A stretch of 64,000 nucleotides of DNA. It comes from Alteromonadaceae bacterium Bs31 (lineage in GTDB: Bacteria; Pseudomonadota; Gammaproteobacteria; Pseudomonadales; Cellvibrionaceae). The notes under the pieces were generated by a model. That model was not told the DNA's origin, did no database searches, and saw only the letters and a list, made by a program, of their open reading frames with translations. The DNA lies in contig FXAI01000001.1 of the NCBI GenBank assembly GCA_900177435.1, forward strand, positions 351,588 to 415,587. The letters are read 5' to 3'. Positions 16,401-25,244 of the stretch are shown here, in pieces (positions within the stretch are counted from its first letter, which is position 1; every line of letters begins with the position of its first letter). The position numbers and the translations under genes are program-made.

Positions 16401-17207
16401 ATGGCAAACCACTTTATTCACTACATCAAGCGGGATGTTATTCTCAATGCTCCGGACGACCCGGATTCTCCTTTTTATGCAGAGTTGCAAGCCTATGATT
16501 CGGGCTTCGATGTACCTGCGTTCCATGTAACAAGATCGACGTCTTGGCCAGTTAAAGAGATACACGAAGACGATGTTATCTGGCTGGTTGGTCAGTTGTC
16601 AGCCGGCTGGGGGACGCTTCCGCCAGCAATAGACGGAAAGGTTGTTGTCGGTAAGATAGAAGAGCTTGAGTTGGAAGAAGGAAAGTCGAAAACAAGATTT
16701 ACAGCAAAGGAAGGGTCTAGGTGGTTTCCTTTGGCCGATGCAAGTGACGTTTTATCTAACTTAGAAGTGATTCTAAAAAATGGGGAAATCAAGCAGCTTT
16801 ACGATCCCAAAAGTGATAATTTAGGGCAAGCTTTTCAAAGCCTAAAAAAAATAGTTAACCCCAGTACTATCGAAATGTGGGCCTCAGAACTGCTAAAGAA
16901 AGAGTTTGAGTTTATTAGCTATAGAATTGCTGATGGAACTAAGGGGGCTTTTTTTAAGGCACAACAACAAATTAAACAGGGAAGCTGTGTGTTTTGGGAT
17001 CGTTGGTCTCTGCCTAGGCGGCTTGCCGAACGGAGAGAACTCGTATCTGATGAAGCGCTTGACAATCTCTTAATGAAAAAAATCAAGGAATCATCATTGG
17101 TGTGGGGGATAGAGTCACCAAGATATGATGAAGAAGGTAGTTATTCGCGAAGAGAGAAACAATTGGCTTTGGAGATGAAAAAGTACAATGGTTCCTCAAT
17201 TGCTTGA
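16401..17207 (+). CDS. Cassette: protein with C-terminal TIR domain and unknown N-terminal domain
   Basis: The last 100 residues of this 268-residue protein read as a TIR domain. Box 1 is FEFISYR (169-175), box 2 is CVFWDRWSLPRRL (197-208) and box 3 is SSLVWGIESPRY (231-242). A glutamate in SRREKQLA (Glu252) stands where the catalytic glutamate of TIR NADases such as SARM1 sits. The first 150 residues contain DDVIWLVGQLSAGW and TRFTAKEGSRWFPLADASDVL. This is loosely reminiscent of EVE/PUA-like base-recognition folds, but I cannot confirm that. Bacterial TIR proteins often act as NAD-degrading effectors in antiphage defence. Placement in a cassette next to an attC site fits a mobile defence gene. 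Confidence 0.7.
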   Translation: MANHFIHYIKRDVILNAPDDPDSPFYAELQAYDSGFDVPAFHVTRSTSWPVKEIHEDDVIWLVGQLSAGWGTLPPAIDGKVVVGKIEELELEEGKSKTRFTAKEGSRWFPLADASDVLSNLEVILKNGEIKQLYDPKSDNLGQAFQSLKKIVNPSTIEMWASELLKKEFEFISYRIADGTKGAFFKAQQQIKQGSCVFWDRWSLPRRLAERRELVSDEALDNLLMKKIKESSLVWGIESPRYDEEGSYSRREKQLALEMKKYNGSSIA

Positions 17208-17369
17208 GCTAACACGTCTATTTAATACGCTGAGCCCATTAGTTAAAACCATTCCGGCCCCAAGTGGCCTCCATGGGACGCCCAATTCGATGAATGGCTT
17301 TGCATAGGCTGTTGCCAATTGACAAAGGCCAATCACCAAGTCTTGCGCCCTATTAGCAAGGTGTTATGT
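17207..17369 (+). repeat. attC site 13 (long)
   Basis: The left core is AGCTAAC (17207-17213), overlapping the stop of the TIR gene, and the right core GTTATGT (17363-17369). At 163 bp it is the longest site here, and its central pairing is less obvious than in other sites. Confidence 0.7.
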
Positions 17370-17401
17370 GTCCAACAAGCAGAAAGAAAAAGGAGATTTA
17401 A

Positions 17402-17782
17402 TTGAACATTATCGTTACATTTATATTGTTTTTGTCTGTGTCAGCTCTTGCAATCGAAAAGCCTGCCAACCCCTTAGGGTTTGAGTTGATAGAAGGGTAT
17501 AAAAAATACGATGGAAATAAGTCTTACTATTGCCATTTGAATTCGGTCTATATCGGTTTTTCCTCTCGATACTATGAAGACTATCCTAGAAATACCGACG
17601 CGGTGGGTGGTGAGTCGTCAAAGGCAATTGTTTGGAATCATGAGGCGAATCGGCCTTATCGATGCAAAGAATTCATTGAGCTAAGAGAAAAGCTTATGTC
17701 CAAATACGCTTTGGAGCATGATGAATATGAAAGACTAAAACCGAAGTCTAAACCTATTGGGCCTCGCAAAGACATAAGGTAA
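17402..17782 (+). CDS. Cassette: small secreted protein of unknown function
   Basis: The 126-residue product starts at TTG with AAGGAG upstream. It has a signal peptide (IIVTFILFLSVSALA) and a basic C-terminus rich in Lys and Pro. The mature part contains two cysteines (YYCHLNS and YRCKE) that may pair. It is the last cassette gene; no attC site is recognisable after its stop. No family is recognised. Confidence 0.68.
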   Translation: MNIIVTFILFLSVSALAIEKPANPLGFELIEGYKKYDGNKSYYCHLNSVYIGFSSRYYEDYPRNTDAVGGESSKAIVWNHEANRPYRCKEFIELREKLMSKYALEHDEYERLKPKSKPIGPRKDIR

Positions 17783-18000
17783 TGGCAAGCGTACATCACC
17801 GCAATACTATAAAGGTTTAAGGCCTTACATTTGAGGCCTTACATTTGATGCTGATGTAAATGGGTGCCCGCTTTTAGCCGAAAATAGACTTTAATGTGAT
17901 TCGGAGCCCCGCCGGGAGGTGCTTCGCTTACCCGGCCAAGGCCCAAACAGACAAGTATCGCGCCGGCCCACAAAATTATTTGGCCAAAGCCGCAAACACG
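17783..18000. other. Right border of the array, with a short tandem repeat
   Basis: There is no gene here. A 14-bp sequence, AGGCCTTACATTTG, is perfectly repeated in tandem at 17820-17847. The expected attC site after the last cassette gene is absent, so the array end has decayed or was cut by a rearrangement. Confidence 0.6.
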
Positions 18001-18690
18001 CTAAATTTTCTTCCCCTCAAAATAAAAATACAAACCCAAACAAACCGCCGAAGCCCCGGCAACCATACTCATTACCATTATCTGATAACGCACAGCCTCC
18101 AGTGGCGAGACCCCGGACAAGATCTGCCCGGTCATCATGCCGGGCAAGGACACCAAACCTACCGCCAGTAAGGCATTAACCTGAGGAATCATCGCTGCAT
18201 TAAAAGCATTTTTGGCAGCCTCTGCTCTTTCCACGTGCTTGCGTTCAGATTCAAAACGCTCGGCTCCCAGGCTGAGGGCATTCATGCCGTTGGCGAATAC
18301 CATGCCGGCGAGGGGGATAACAAACTGGGGCTGGTACCATGGTGAAAGTTTGAGCACCACTACCAGTATCCAGGCCAGATGGAGGCTGCCGCCCAAAAAA
18401 AGTGACAGCAGGGCAGCGTTGAATGTGGCCCAGGACTTTTGTTTAAGAGGCCGAATGGCGATAATGGCGGAAACAATCGTCATAAAGCTGAGAATAAGCA
18501 GCCCCAGCCAGGGCCACTCATACTCAAACAGGAAGGCGAGTATGTAGCCCACACCGATAAGTTGCAGCACCATTCGAGCACCTGCGATGCCGATATCTCT
18601 GCAACTGCCCAGGCGCCATTGCATTATCGCCATGGCCAGCAGCAGTGGAAGGGTGGACAGGAGTGTGTCGCTTATAGATAGACTGATCAT
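18001..18690 (-). CDS. fetB: FetB-type ABC transporter permease (UPF0014)
   Basis: The 229-residue protein has about six to seven hydrophobic helices. It contains the UPF0014/FetB signatures RMVLQLIGVGYIL, IPLAGMVFANGMNALSL and the segment LVSLPGMMTGQILSGVSPLEAVRYQ. FetA-FetB is an iron exporter that helps against oxidative stress in E. coli. No FetA ATPase gene is adjacent on either side, which is unusual, so the partner must be elsewhere. I chose the ATG at 18690 over an upstream TTG. It is divergent from argG. Confidence 0.85.
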   Translation of the reverse strand: MISLSISDTLLSTLPLLLAMAIMQWRLGSCRDIGIAGARMVLQLIGVGYILAFLFEYEWPWLGLLILSFMTIVSAIIAIRPLKQKSWATFNAALLSLFLGGSLHLAWILVVVLKLSPWYQPQFVIPLAGMVFANGMNALSLGAERFESERKHVERAEAAKNAFNAAMIPQVNALLAVGLVSLPGMMTGQILSGVSPLEAVRYQIMVMSMVAGASAVCLGLYFYFEGKKI

Positions 18691-18822
18691 AATCAAACTC
18701 TTTTACAGCAGGTTTGACAGAATGCTGTTGTATTTTGGGGTGAGATTGTGCTGGAAGTTAGCTGTTCTTTGCATATAAAATTCGCGCCCTCACATCTTAT
18801 GTTATTCCTTGGTGGAGTTTCC

Positions 18823-20055
18823 ATGTCACACGATAAATCTTCAATAAACAAAGTAGTACTGGCTTATTCCGGCGGTTTGGATACCTCGGTAATTGTTCGC
18901 TGGCTGCAAGACACTTACGACTGCGAAGTGGTCACCTTCACTGCCGATATTGGCCAGGGGGAGGAGGTGGAGCCTGCTCGCGCTAAAGCAGAGGCGCTGG
19001 GTATTAAGGAAATCTACATTGAAGATTTGCGTGAAGAGTTTGTGCGGGACTATGTGTTTCCCATGTTTCGCGCCAATGCCATTTACGAGGGCGAGTATCT
19101 TCTGGGTACCTCCATTGCGCGCCCCTTAATCGCCAAGCGCATGATCGAAATTGCTAATGAAACGGGTGCGGATGCTATTTCTCACGGCGCTACCGGTAAG
19201 GGCAACGATCAGGTCCGTTTTGAGTTGGGTGCCTACGCCCTTAAGCCCGGTGTCAAGGTGATTGCCCCCTGGCGTGAGTGGGACCTTACTTCCCGCGAGA
19301 CCCTCATGGCGTATTGTAAAGAGCGCGATATTCCAGTGGATTTCTCTAAGGCGACTAAAAAGTCACCTTATTCGATGGATGCCAACTTACTGCATATTTC
19401 CTATGAAGGGGACATTCTTGAAGACCCCTGGAATGAAGCAGAAACGGATATGTGGCGCTGGACTGTCTCGCCGGAAGAGGCTCCAGACACGCCGGAATAT
19501 ATTGAGCTGAGCTTCGAAAAGGGCGATGTTGTCGCCATTAACGGTGAGGCCATGTCCCCAGCTACAGTTATGGAGACGCTCAATAAAAAAGGCGGCGAGC
19601 ACGGCATCGGTCGTTTGGATATTGTGGAAAACCGCTATGTGGGTATGAAATCTCGCGGTTGCTATGAAACCCCTGGTGGCACCATTCTGCTGCCTGCTCA
19701 CCGGGCTATTGAATCTATTACTCTCGATCGCGAAGTGGCACATTTTAAAGATTCGCTTATGCCTAAATACGCCGAGTTGGTGTACAACGGTTACTGGTGG
19801 AGCCCAGAGCGCAGCATGATGCAGTCGGCGATTGATGAAAGCCAGCAGTGTGTAAATGGTGATGTTCGACTGAAACTCTACAAAGGTTCGGTGACAGTGG
19901 TTGGCCGCCGATCGCCAGACAGCCTGTTTGACGAAAGTATCGCCACCTTCGAGGACGACGCCGGAGCCTACGATCAAAAAGATGCCGGAGGCTTTATTAA
20001 GTTAAATGCCTTGCGCATGCGTATTGCAGCTCAGAAGGGCCGTAAGCTGGATTAG
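18823..20055 (+). CDS. argG: Argininosuccinate synthase
   Basis: The 410-residue enzyme joins citrulline and aspartate using ATP in arginine synthesis. The PP-loop [10 protein letters not shown] lies at residues 14-23. The family blocks [32 protein letters not shown] and [17 protein letters not shown] are intact. I chose the ATG at 18823, which gives the normal [18 protein letters not shown] start, over an in-frame start 75 bp earlier. It stands alone, with no other arg gene adjacent. Confidence 0.97.
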   Translation: MSHDKSSINKVVLAYSGGLDTSVIVRWLQDTYDCEVVTFTADIGQGEEVEPARAKAEALGIKEIYIEDLREEFVRDYVFPMFRANAIYEGEYLLGTSIARPLIAKRMIEIANETGADAISHGATGKGNDQVRFELGAYALKPGVKVIAPWREWDLTSRETLMAYCKERDIPVDFSKATKKSPYSMDANLLHISYEGDILEDPWNEAETDMWRWTVSPEEAPDTPEYIELSFEKGDVVAINGEAMSPATVMETLNKKGGEHGIGRLDIVENRYVGMKSRGCYETPGGTILLPAHRAIESITLDREVAHFKDSLMPKYAELVYNGYWWSPERSMMQSAIDESQQCVNGDVRLKLYKGSVTVVGRRSPDSLFDESIATFEDDAGAYDQKDAGGFIKLNALRMRIAAQKGRKLD

Positions 20056-20131
20056 CCTGCTTAGGCTTTTCCATGGCCGCTACAGTGATCTATGCTTTAA
20101 ACTGGTTGTTGTAGAAAAACACTGGTTGTTT

Positions 20132-20165
20132 TTGCCGCCACTTGATAATAATCAAGTGGCGGCAA
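20132..20165. promoter_or_regulatory. FNR/ANR box inside a 34-bp perfect palindrome
   Basis: Two exact 15-bp arms flank an AATA spacer, and the centre reads TTGAT-N4-ATCAA (20142-20155), a perfect FNR/ANR site. A TATAAT at 20177-20182 predicts transcription from about 20189. That puts the box centre near -41, the class II activator position. The target is ccoNOQP, which FNR-type regulators commonly induce at low oxygen. The long arms could also form a hairpin that ends argG transcripts, although the following T run is weak. Confidence 0.85.
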
Positions 20166-20176
20166 TTTAATGCGCT

Positions 20177-20182
20177 TATAAT
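20177..20182 (+). promoter_or_regulatory. -10 element of the cco promoter
   Basis: The sequence is a consensus TATAAT, with the FNR/ANR box taking the place of a -35 element. The resulting untranslated leader before ccoN would be about 220 nt, with no obvious gene in it. Confidence 0.65.
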
Positions 20183-20411
20183 CCTCCGTAATTGCAGCCC
20201 GCGTTTTTTGTATTTACAAGAATTATTAATAGCATCAGCAAGATCATCTAACCTGATAATGGTCCGATGATATTCCCCTCCGTGTATGAGGGGTGTCTGT
20301 CGCCAGTTTACCGGGGGCAAGCGCGGCTGCCAGCAAGGTATAAAAAAACGGCTACTTTGCCCGATTCACTAACAGCTTTTTCCGTTCCAATAAAATAGAC
20401 AGGACTTGACT
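20183..20411. other. Long leader before ccoN
   Basis: This stretch has no gene that I can support. It is probably the 5' untranslated region of ccoN. No strong riboswitch-like fold is apparent by eye. Confidence 0.4.
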
Positions 20412-21857
20412 ATGAGCGATGCCTTGGCAACACAGCAGCCGGCATACAACTACAAGGTCGTGCGTCAGTTTGCGATTATGACCATTGTATGGGGTATTGT
20501 CGGGATGGCCGTGGGGGTGCTGCTGGCAGCACAACTTATGTGGCCCGAATTAAATGATATCTTTCAGCCATTCAGCCACTTTGGGCGCCTGCGTCCCTTG
20601 CACACAAATGCGGTAATTTTTGCCTTTGGTGGATGTGCCTTGTTTGCGTCTTCATATTACATCGTGCAACGTACCTGTCAGGTTAAGCTGTTTGGCGGGT
20701 TTTTAATTCCCTTCACTTTTTGGGGCTGGCAAATCATTATTCTTGCCGCCGCTATTACCTTGCCGCTGGGTATGACGTCTGCGAAAGAGTATGCCGAGCT
20801 GGAGTGGCCCATCGATATTGCCATTACGCTCGTTTGGGTTGCCTACGGGGTGGTGTTCTTCGGTACTCTGGTTACTCGCAAAACGTCGCACATTTATGTG
20901 GCTAACTGGTTTTTCGGCGCCTTTATTCTTACTGTTGCGCTGCTGCATGTGGTTAACAGCATGGCGGTGCCTGTAAGTATGTTTAAATCTTACTCTGCTT
21001 ATGCCGGAGCCATGGATGCCATGATCCAGTGGTGGTATGGCCATAACGCGGTGGGCTTTTTCCTCACGGCGGGCTTTTTGGGCATGATGTACTACTTTGT
21101 ACCCAAGCAGGCCGGACGCCCTGTTTATTCCTACCAGTTGTCTATTGTTCATTTCTGGGCTTTGGTTGCCATTTACATCTGGGCGGGCCCGCACCACCTG
21201 CATTATTCTGCGCTGCCAGACTGGGCTCAGTCTTTGGGTATGGTGATGTCTCTGGTGCTGTTGGCGCCTTCCTGGGGCGGTATGATCAACGGCATTATGA
21301 CGCTCTCCGGTGCCTGGGATAAATTGCGTACCGACCCAACTCTTCGCTTCCTGGTGGTTTCTCTTTCCTTTTATGGTATGTCCACGTTTGAAGGGCCAAT
21401 GATGTCCATCAAGACGGTAAACGCGCTGTCGCATAATACTGACTGGACCATTGGGCACGTGCATTCCGGCGCACTGGGCTGGGTGGCGATGATCTCCATT
21501 GGTGCTTTGTACCACCTGATACCGGTACTGTTTAACCGCGCGCAAATGTGGAGTGTGAAGCTGGTTAATATTCATTTTTGGCTTTCCACGATTGGCACGG
21601 TGTTATACATCGCCTCCATGTGGGTAAACGGCATAATGCAGGGTTTGATGTGGCGTGCATTTAATGCCGACGGCACTCTCACTTACAGCTTTGCCGAGTC
21701 GGTAGAGGCCAGTTATCCAGGCTATTTTGTGCGCTTCCTCGGTGGTTTTATCTTCCTGGTGGGCATGTTGATCATGGCCTACAACACCTATAAAACGGTG
21801 GCTGAAGAAAAACCGGCGGAAGAAGACTCAACTGCCGCCGACGCGCAGCCAGCTTAA
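20412..21857 (+). CDS. ccoN: cbb3-type cytochrome c oxidase subunit I
   Basis: The 481-residue catalytic subunit reduces oxygen to water at a heme b3-CuB centre and pumps protons. Conserved histidine segments are present: [18 protein letters not shown] for a heme ligand, [18 protein letters not shown] and [17 protein letters not shown] around CuB, and [15 protein letters not shown] for heme ligands. About twelve helices are visible and the length is normal. I use the ATG at 20412; an in-frame TTG lies two codons earlier. It heads the ccoNOQP operon behind the FNR/ANR box. Confidence 0.97.
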   Translation: MSDALATQQPAYNYKVVRQFAIMTIVWGIVGMAVGVLLAAQLMWPELNDIFQPFSHFGRLRPLHTNAVIFAFGGCALFASSYYIVQRTCQVKLFGGFLIPFTFWGWQIIILAAAITLPLGMTSAKEYAELEWPIDIAITLVWVAYGVVFFGTLVTRKTSHIYVANWFFGAFILTVALLHVVNSMAVPVSMFKSYSAYAGAMDAMIQWWYGHNAVGFFLTAGFLGMMYYFVPKQAGRPVYSYQLSIVHFWALVAIYIWAGPHHLHYSALPDWAQSLGMVMSLVLLAPSWGGMINGIMTLSGAWDKLRTDPTLRFLVVSLSFYGMSTFEGPMMSIKTVNALSHNTDWTIGHVHSGALGWVAMISIGALYHLIPVLFNRAQMWSVKLVNIHFWLSTIGTVLYIASMWVNGIMQGLMWRAFNADGTLTYSFAESVEASYPGYFVRFLGGFIFLVGMLIMAYNTYKTVAEEKPAEEDSTAADAQPA

Positions 21858-21869
21858 GGAGATAGCCGA

Positions 21870-22481
21870 ATGAAAAATCATGACATAGTAGAAAAGAACG
21901 TCGGCTTAATGGTGCTCTTTGTTGCCGTGGCCATCAGTTTTGGCGGTTTGGTGCAGTTGGTACCCCAGTTTTTTATTGAGGAAACCACTGAGCCGGTAGA
22001 GGGCTTAATGCCTCTCGCTGCCGTTGAGCTTGAGGGCCGTGATATCTACATCAGAGAGGGCTGTCATGTTTGCCATACGCAAATGGTGCGCCCGCTGCGT
22101 GCAGAAGTAGAGCGCTACGGTCACTACTCTATCGCTGGTGAATCCGTTTATGAGCACCCCTTCCTTTGGGGCTCCAAGCGTACCGGTCCCGACCTTGCCC
22201 GAGTGGGCAAGCGCTACAGTGATACCTGGCACAAAGCGCATTTATACAACCCGCGCAATGTTGTTCCTGAATCCAATATGCCTGCCTTTCCCTGGTTATT
22301 TGATGCGGTTTTGGACGGCGAGAAAACGGGTTTGAAAATGGAGCGCTTGCGCATGGTTGGCGTACCTTATACCGACGAAGATATCGAAGGTGCTGAGGCA
22401 GCAGTAGCCGGTACATCGGAAGTTGATGCGCTGGTGGCTTACCTGCAGCAGTTGGGTACTTTGATCACTTATAAGCGATAA
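21870..22481 (+). CDS. ccoO: cbb3-type cytochrome c oxidase subunit II
   Basis: This 203-residue membrane-anchored monoheme cytochrome c passes electrons to CcoN. There is one N-terminal helix (about residues 12-32) and a single heme motif, CHVCH, at residues 65-69, followed by QMVRPL. A methionine ligand is likely in the later ESNMPAFPW segment. AAGGAG precedes the ATG. It lies 12 bp after ccoN. Confidence 0.97.
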   Translation: MKNHDIVEKNVGLMVLFVAVAISFGGLVQLVPQFFIEETTEPVEGLMPLAAVELEGRDIYIREGCHVCHTQMVRPLRAEVERYGHYSIAGESVYEHPFLWGSKRTGPDLARVGKRYSDTWHKAHLYNPRNVVPESNMPAFPWLFDAVLDGEKTGLKMERLRMVGVPYTDEDIEGAEAAVAGTSEVDALVAYLQQLGTLITYKR

Positions 22482-22487
22482 GCCGTA

Positions 22488-22724
22488 ATGGATATTAATA
22501 CGCTGAGAAGTTTCGCCGTGGTGCTGGTGGCTGTCGCCTTTGTCGTTGTTTGCTGGTGGGCATTTTCCCCCAAACGCAAACGGCAATTTGAGGAGGCCGC
22601 ACAGCTGCCCTTTGCCGATGAGCCGGCAGACGAGCAAAAAACCGAACAGAACGAAACAAACGAACAAAAAGAAACTGAAGGTGACAACCTTCAGTCAGCT
22701 GACCACAAAAGAGGGCAGGGCTGA
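22488..22724 (+). CDS. ccoQ: cbb3-type cytochrome oxidase subunit CcoQ
   Basis: The 78-residue protein has one transmembrane helix (about residues 8-26), a FSPKRKRQFEEAAQLPFADE segment typical of CcoQ/FixQ, and a long polar Glu/Gln-rich tail. CcoQ stabilises the oxidase. It lies between ccoO and ccoP with 6-bp and 2-bp gaps. Confidence 0.92.
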   Translation: MDINTLRSFAVVLVAVAFVVVCWWAFSPKRKRQFEEAAQLPFADEPADEQKTEQNETNEQKETEGDNLQSADHKRGQG

Positions 22725-22726
22725 TT

Positions 22727-23629
22727 ATGAGTACATTTTGGAGTCTTTGGATTATCGTGTTGACACTGGTGTGCCTGGCATTAACCTGCTGGGTGCTGTT
22801 CGCCAACCGCAAAGTGGCGGTGAGAGACGACGAAGATCCTGAAAACAAAACCACGGGCCATGTTTACGATGGCATTGAAGAATATGACAACCCGCTGCCA
22901 CGCTGGTGGTTTTACCTTTTTGTTGCAACCCTGATATTCGCCGCCGTTTATCTGGTGGCGTTTCCCGGTATGGGTAGTTTCAAAGGTGTTCTGGGTTGGA
23001 CGTCCGCTGGCGAATTAACAATGGACCAGAAAAAGGCTGAAGCTATTCATGCGGAATCCTTTGGTGTTTATTCAAAGATGCCCATTGAGGAGTTAATCGA
23101 CCAGCCTCGTGCCATGAAAATGGGTGTGCGCATGTTTGCCAACAACTGCGCTGTTTGTCACGGTGCAGATGGCGGGGGCAACTTTAGCTTCCCCAACCTG
23201 ACCGATAGCGACTGGCTGTACGGTGGCTCGCCAGAGCAGATCAAACACAGTATTGCCGAAGGCCGCAGCGGCCAAATGCCGGCCTGGGGCCCTCTTCTTG
23301 GCGAGGCAAATGTTGCTTCCGTCAGTGAGTATGTTCTTAAGTTGTCCGGGCAGGACGGTGATAGCGCGCTTGCCGAGCAGGGCGCTGCTGTATTTCAGCA
23401 GAATTGTGCCGCTTGTCACGGTGCCGATGGCGCAGGTAATATTTTGTTAGGTGCGCCAAACCTGACAGACGATATTTGGTTGTATGATGGCTCTCGAGAG
23501 GGGATTCAACACGTCGTACGAAACGGGCTCAACAACAACATGCCTGCGCAAAAAGATATGCTGAGGGAAGATAAAATCCACTTGTTGGCCGCGTACGTCT
23601 ACTATTTGTCGTACAACGAAGAGGAATAA
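22727..23629 (+). CDS. ccoP: cbb3-type cytochrome c oxidase subunit III (diheme)
   Basis: The 300-residue protein has two N-terminal helices (about residues 6-26 and 60-80) with the CcoP signature YDGIEEYDNPLPRWW between them. Two heme c motifs follow, CAVCH (141-145) and CAACH (227-231). It receives electrons from soluble cytochromes and passes them to CcoO. A strong terminator follows 35 bp after the stop, closing the ccoNOQP unit. Confidence 0.97.
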   Translation: MSTFWSLWIIVLTLVCLALTCWVLFANRKVAVRDDEDPENKTTGHVYDGIEEYDNPLPRWWFYLFVATLIFAAVYLVAFPGMGSFKGVLGWTSAGELTMDQKKAEAIHAESFGVYSKMPIEELIDQPRAMKMGVRMFANNCAVCHGADGGGNFSFPNLTDSDWLYGGSPEQIKHSIAEGRSGQMPAWGPLLGEANVASVSEYVLKLSGQDGDSALAEQGAAVFQQNCAACHGADGAGNILLGAPNLTDDIWLYDGSREGIQHVVRNGLNNNMPAQKDMLREDKIHLLAAYVYYLSYNEEE

Positions 23630-23664
23630 GTTAGCCAGCGCTCACTTATTCCGAGGTGTTGCTG

Positions 23665-23696
23665 GCGGGAGCTTTTAAGCTCCCGCTTTTACTTTT
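23665..23696 (+). terminator. Rho-independent terminator after ccoP
   Basis: A 10-bp GC-rich stem with a 2-nt loop (GCGGGAGCTT with AAGCTCCCGC, 23665-23686) is followed by TTTTACTTTT. Confidence 0.9.
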
Positions 23697-23771
23697 GCCC
23701 GAGACACCTCTTTTCCCAGAAATGCAGTATAATTATATTAGGTGATGCTAATTAATATTGGGAGCTAAATT

Positions 23772-25202
23772 GTGTCCGAGCAGTCTTCTGGTGGCGATAA
23801 TATTCGTTATCGCAATCTTTATGAGTCGCAGGGGAAGATATACACCCGAAAAATTAGCGGCTTTTATCAGAGTGTTCGCCGTTATACCGGTTTGCCACTT
23901 ATTGCTGCCTTCCTGCTGTTACCCTGGCTCCTGATAGATGGGCGCCCAGCCATACACTTCGATTTGCCCGCCCGACAGTTTCACGTGCTCTGGCTAACCT
24001 TCTGGCCACAGGATTTTATGCTGCTGGCCTGGCTGCTTATTATTTCTGCTTTTTCCCTTTTTACTGTAACCACCTTATTGGGTCGGGTGTACTGTGGTTT
24101 TACCTGTCCCCAGACCGTTTGGACTTTAATGTTCATTTCTGTGGAACATTTTTTTGAGGGCGACAGAAACAAGCAGATAAAACTGGCGCAACAACCCTGG
24201 AGTTTTAACAAGCTTTGGCGGCGCAGTGCCAAGCACTCAGTATGGGTACTTATCGCTTTTATTACCGGGGTGACTTTTGTCGGGTATTTTGTGCCCATCC
24301 GCGAGCTACTTAGTGGTCTGTTCCCCAGCCCGGACCCGGATACAGGCATTCTGTCTATGGCTGTACATCCGGTAGCGGCATTTTGGACATTATTTTTCAC
24401 TGCAGCAACATATGTAAATGCGGGTTGGATGCGAGAGCAGGTGTGCAAATTTATGTGCCCTTACGCGCGTTTTCAATCGGTTATGTACGATAAAGACACG
24501 CTGGCAGTGCAGTACGACGCAAAGCGTGGAGAGAACCGCGGGCCGCGAAAAGCCAAAGACGACTACAAAGCCGACGGCCTGGGGGATTGTATTGACTGCT
24601 CCTGGTGTGTTCAGGTGTGCCCGGTGGACATCGATATTCGCGATGGTATGCAGTATGAGTGTATTAACTGCGGCTTGTGTGTTGATGCCTGTAATGCGGT
24701 AATGGACAAGATGAAGTATGAGCGCGGCCTTATTCGTTTTACCTCCGTGGATGAACTTACCACAGGTAAAACCAACTTCTTTAGGCCCAGGCTATTTGGC
24801 TACTCCTTTGCCGTTTTGGCGATGATCAGTGCTTTTATGTATACCATCGTAACGCGCACGCCGCTTTCGGTGGATGTAATAAGAGACAGAGGGGTTCGGC
24901 TCTATCGTGTTTCTGGTAGCCAGATTCAAAATGTTTATACGCTGAAAATAAATAATATGGATAGTGCCCCCCATACTTATAACATTACTGTCTCCGGCGA
25001 TTATCCATTCCAGTTAAAAAACTACCGGCCCGTTGAAATTGAAGCTGGTGAGGTGTTTACTATACCGCTGCGGGTGTCTGTTGCAAAAAGTGAACTGGAT
25101 AAGGAAAAAACGCCCATACAGTTCACCGTTGTGTCTGCGAGCGATGCCTCACTTAGTGCAATAGAGGAAAGTAACTTTATTGGCCCAATGCCACGAAAAT
25201 AA
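23772..25202 (+). CDS. ccoG: cbb3 oxidase accessory ferredoxin-like protein CcoG (RdxA/FixG)
   Basis: The 476-residue membrane protein has about five helices, the YCGFTCPQTVW motif, and two 4Fe-4S clusters (CIDCSWCVQVCP near residue 275 and CINCGLCVDAC near 299). A C-terminal immunoglobulin-like domain follows. CcoG is implicated in copper reduction for oxidase assembly. The start is GTG with GGAG upstream. A TATAAT at 23728-23733 suggests a separate promoter from ccoNOQP. Confidence 0.95.
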   Translation: MSEQSSGGDNIRYRNLYESQGKIYTRKISGFYQSVRRYTGLPLIAAFLLLPWLLIDGRPAIHFDLPARQFHVLWLTFWPQDFMLLAWLLIISAFSLFTVTTLLGRVYCGFTCPQTVWTLMFISVEHFFEGDRNKQIKLAQQPWSFNKLWRRSAKHSVWVLIAFITGVTFVGYFVPIRELLSGLFPSPDPDTGILSMAVHPVAAFWTLFFTAATYVNAGWMREQVCKFMCPYARFQSVMYDKDTLAVQYDAKRGENRGPRKAKDDYKADGLGDCIDCSWCVQVCPVDIDIRDGMQYECINCGLCVDACNAVMDKMKYERGLIRFTSVDELTTGKTNFFRPRLFGYSFAVLAMISAFMYTIVTRTPLSVDVIRDRGVRLYRVSGSQIQNVYTLKINNMDSAPHTYNITVSGDYPFQLKNYRPVEIEAGEVFTIPLRVSVAKSELDKEKTPIQFTVVSASDASLSAIEESNFIGPMPRK

Positions 25203-25244
25203 GCCCAATGCCCGGGCATTAGCTGGTTTTATTGAGAAAGCAAT

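Larger units (their letters stand above)
5460..17782 (+). mobile_element. Integron gene-cassette array lacking a visible integrase (CALIN-like)
   Basis: About 15 cassettes lie head to tail on the + strand. Most consist of one short gene starting 6-40 bp after a GTTRRRY core and ending within a few bases of the next RYYYAAC core. The attC sites are 58-163 bp, share TAACAA at the left end and GGCGTTA at the right end, and have imperfect inverted arms with inner TTTTGTGC/GCACAAAA-like pairs. The genes are AT-rich compared with the flanks. No tyrosine recombinase is encoded in the window. The array sits between selU and fetB/argG, so a neighbouring integrase could only be outside the window or lost. 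Confidence 0.9.
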
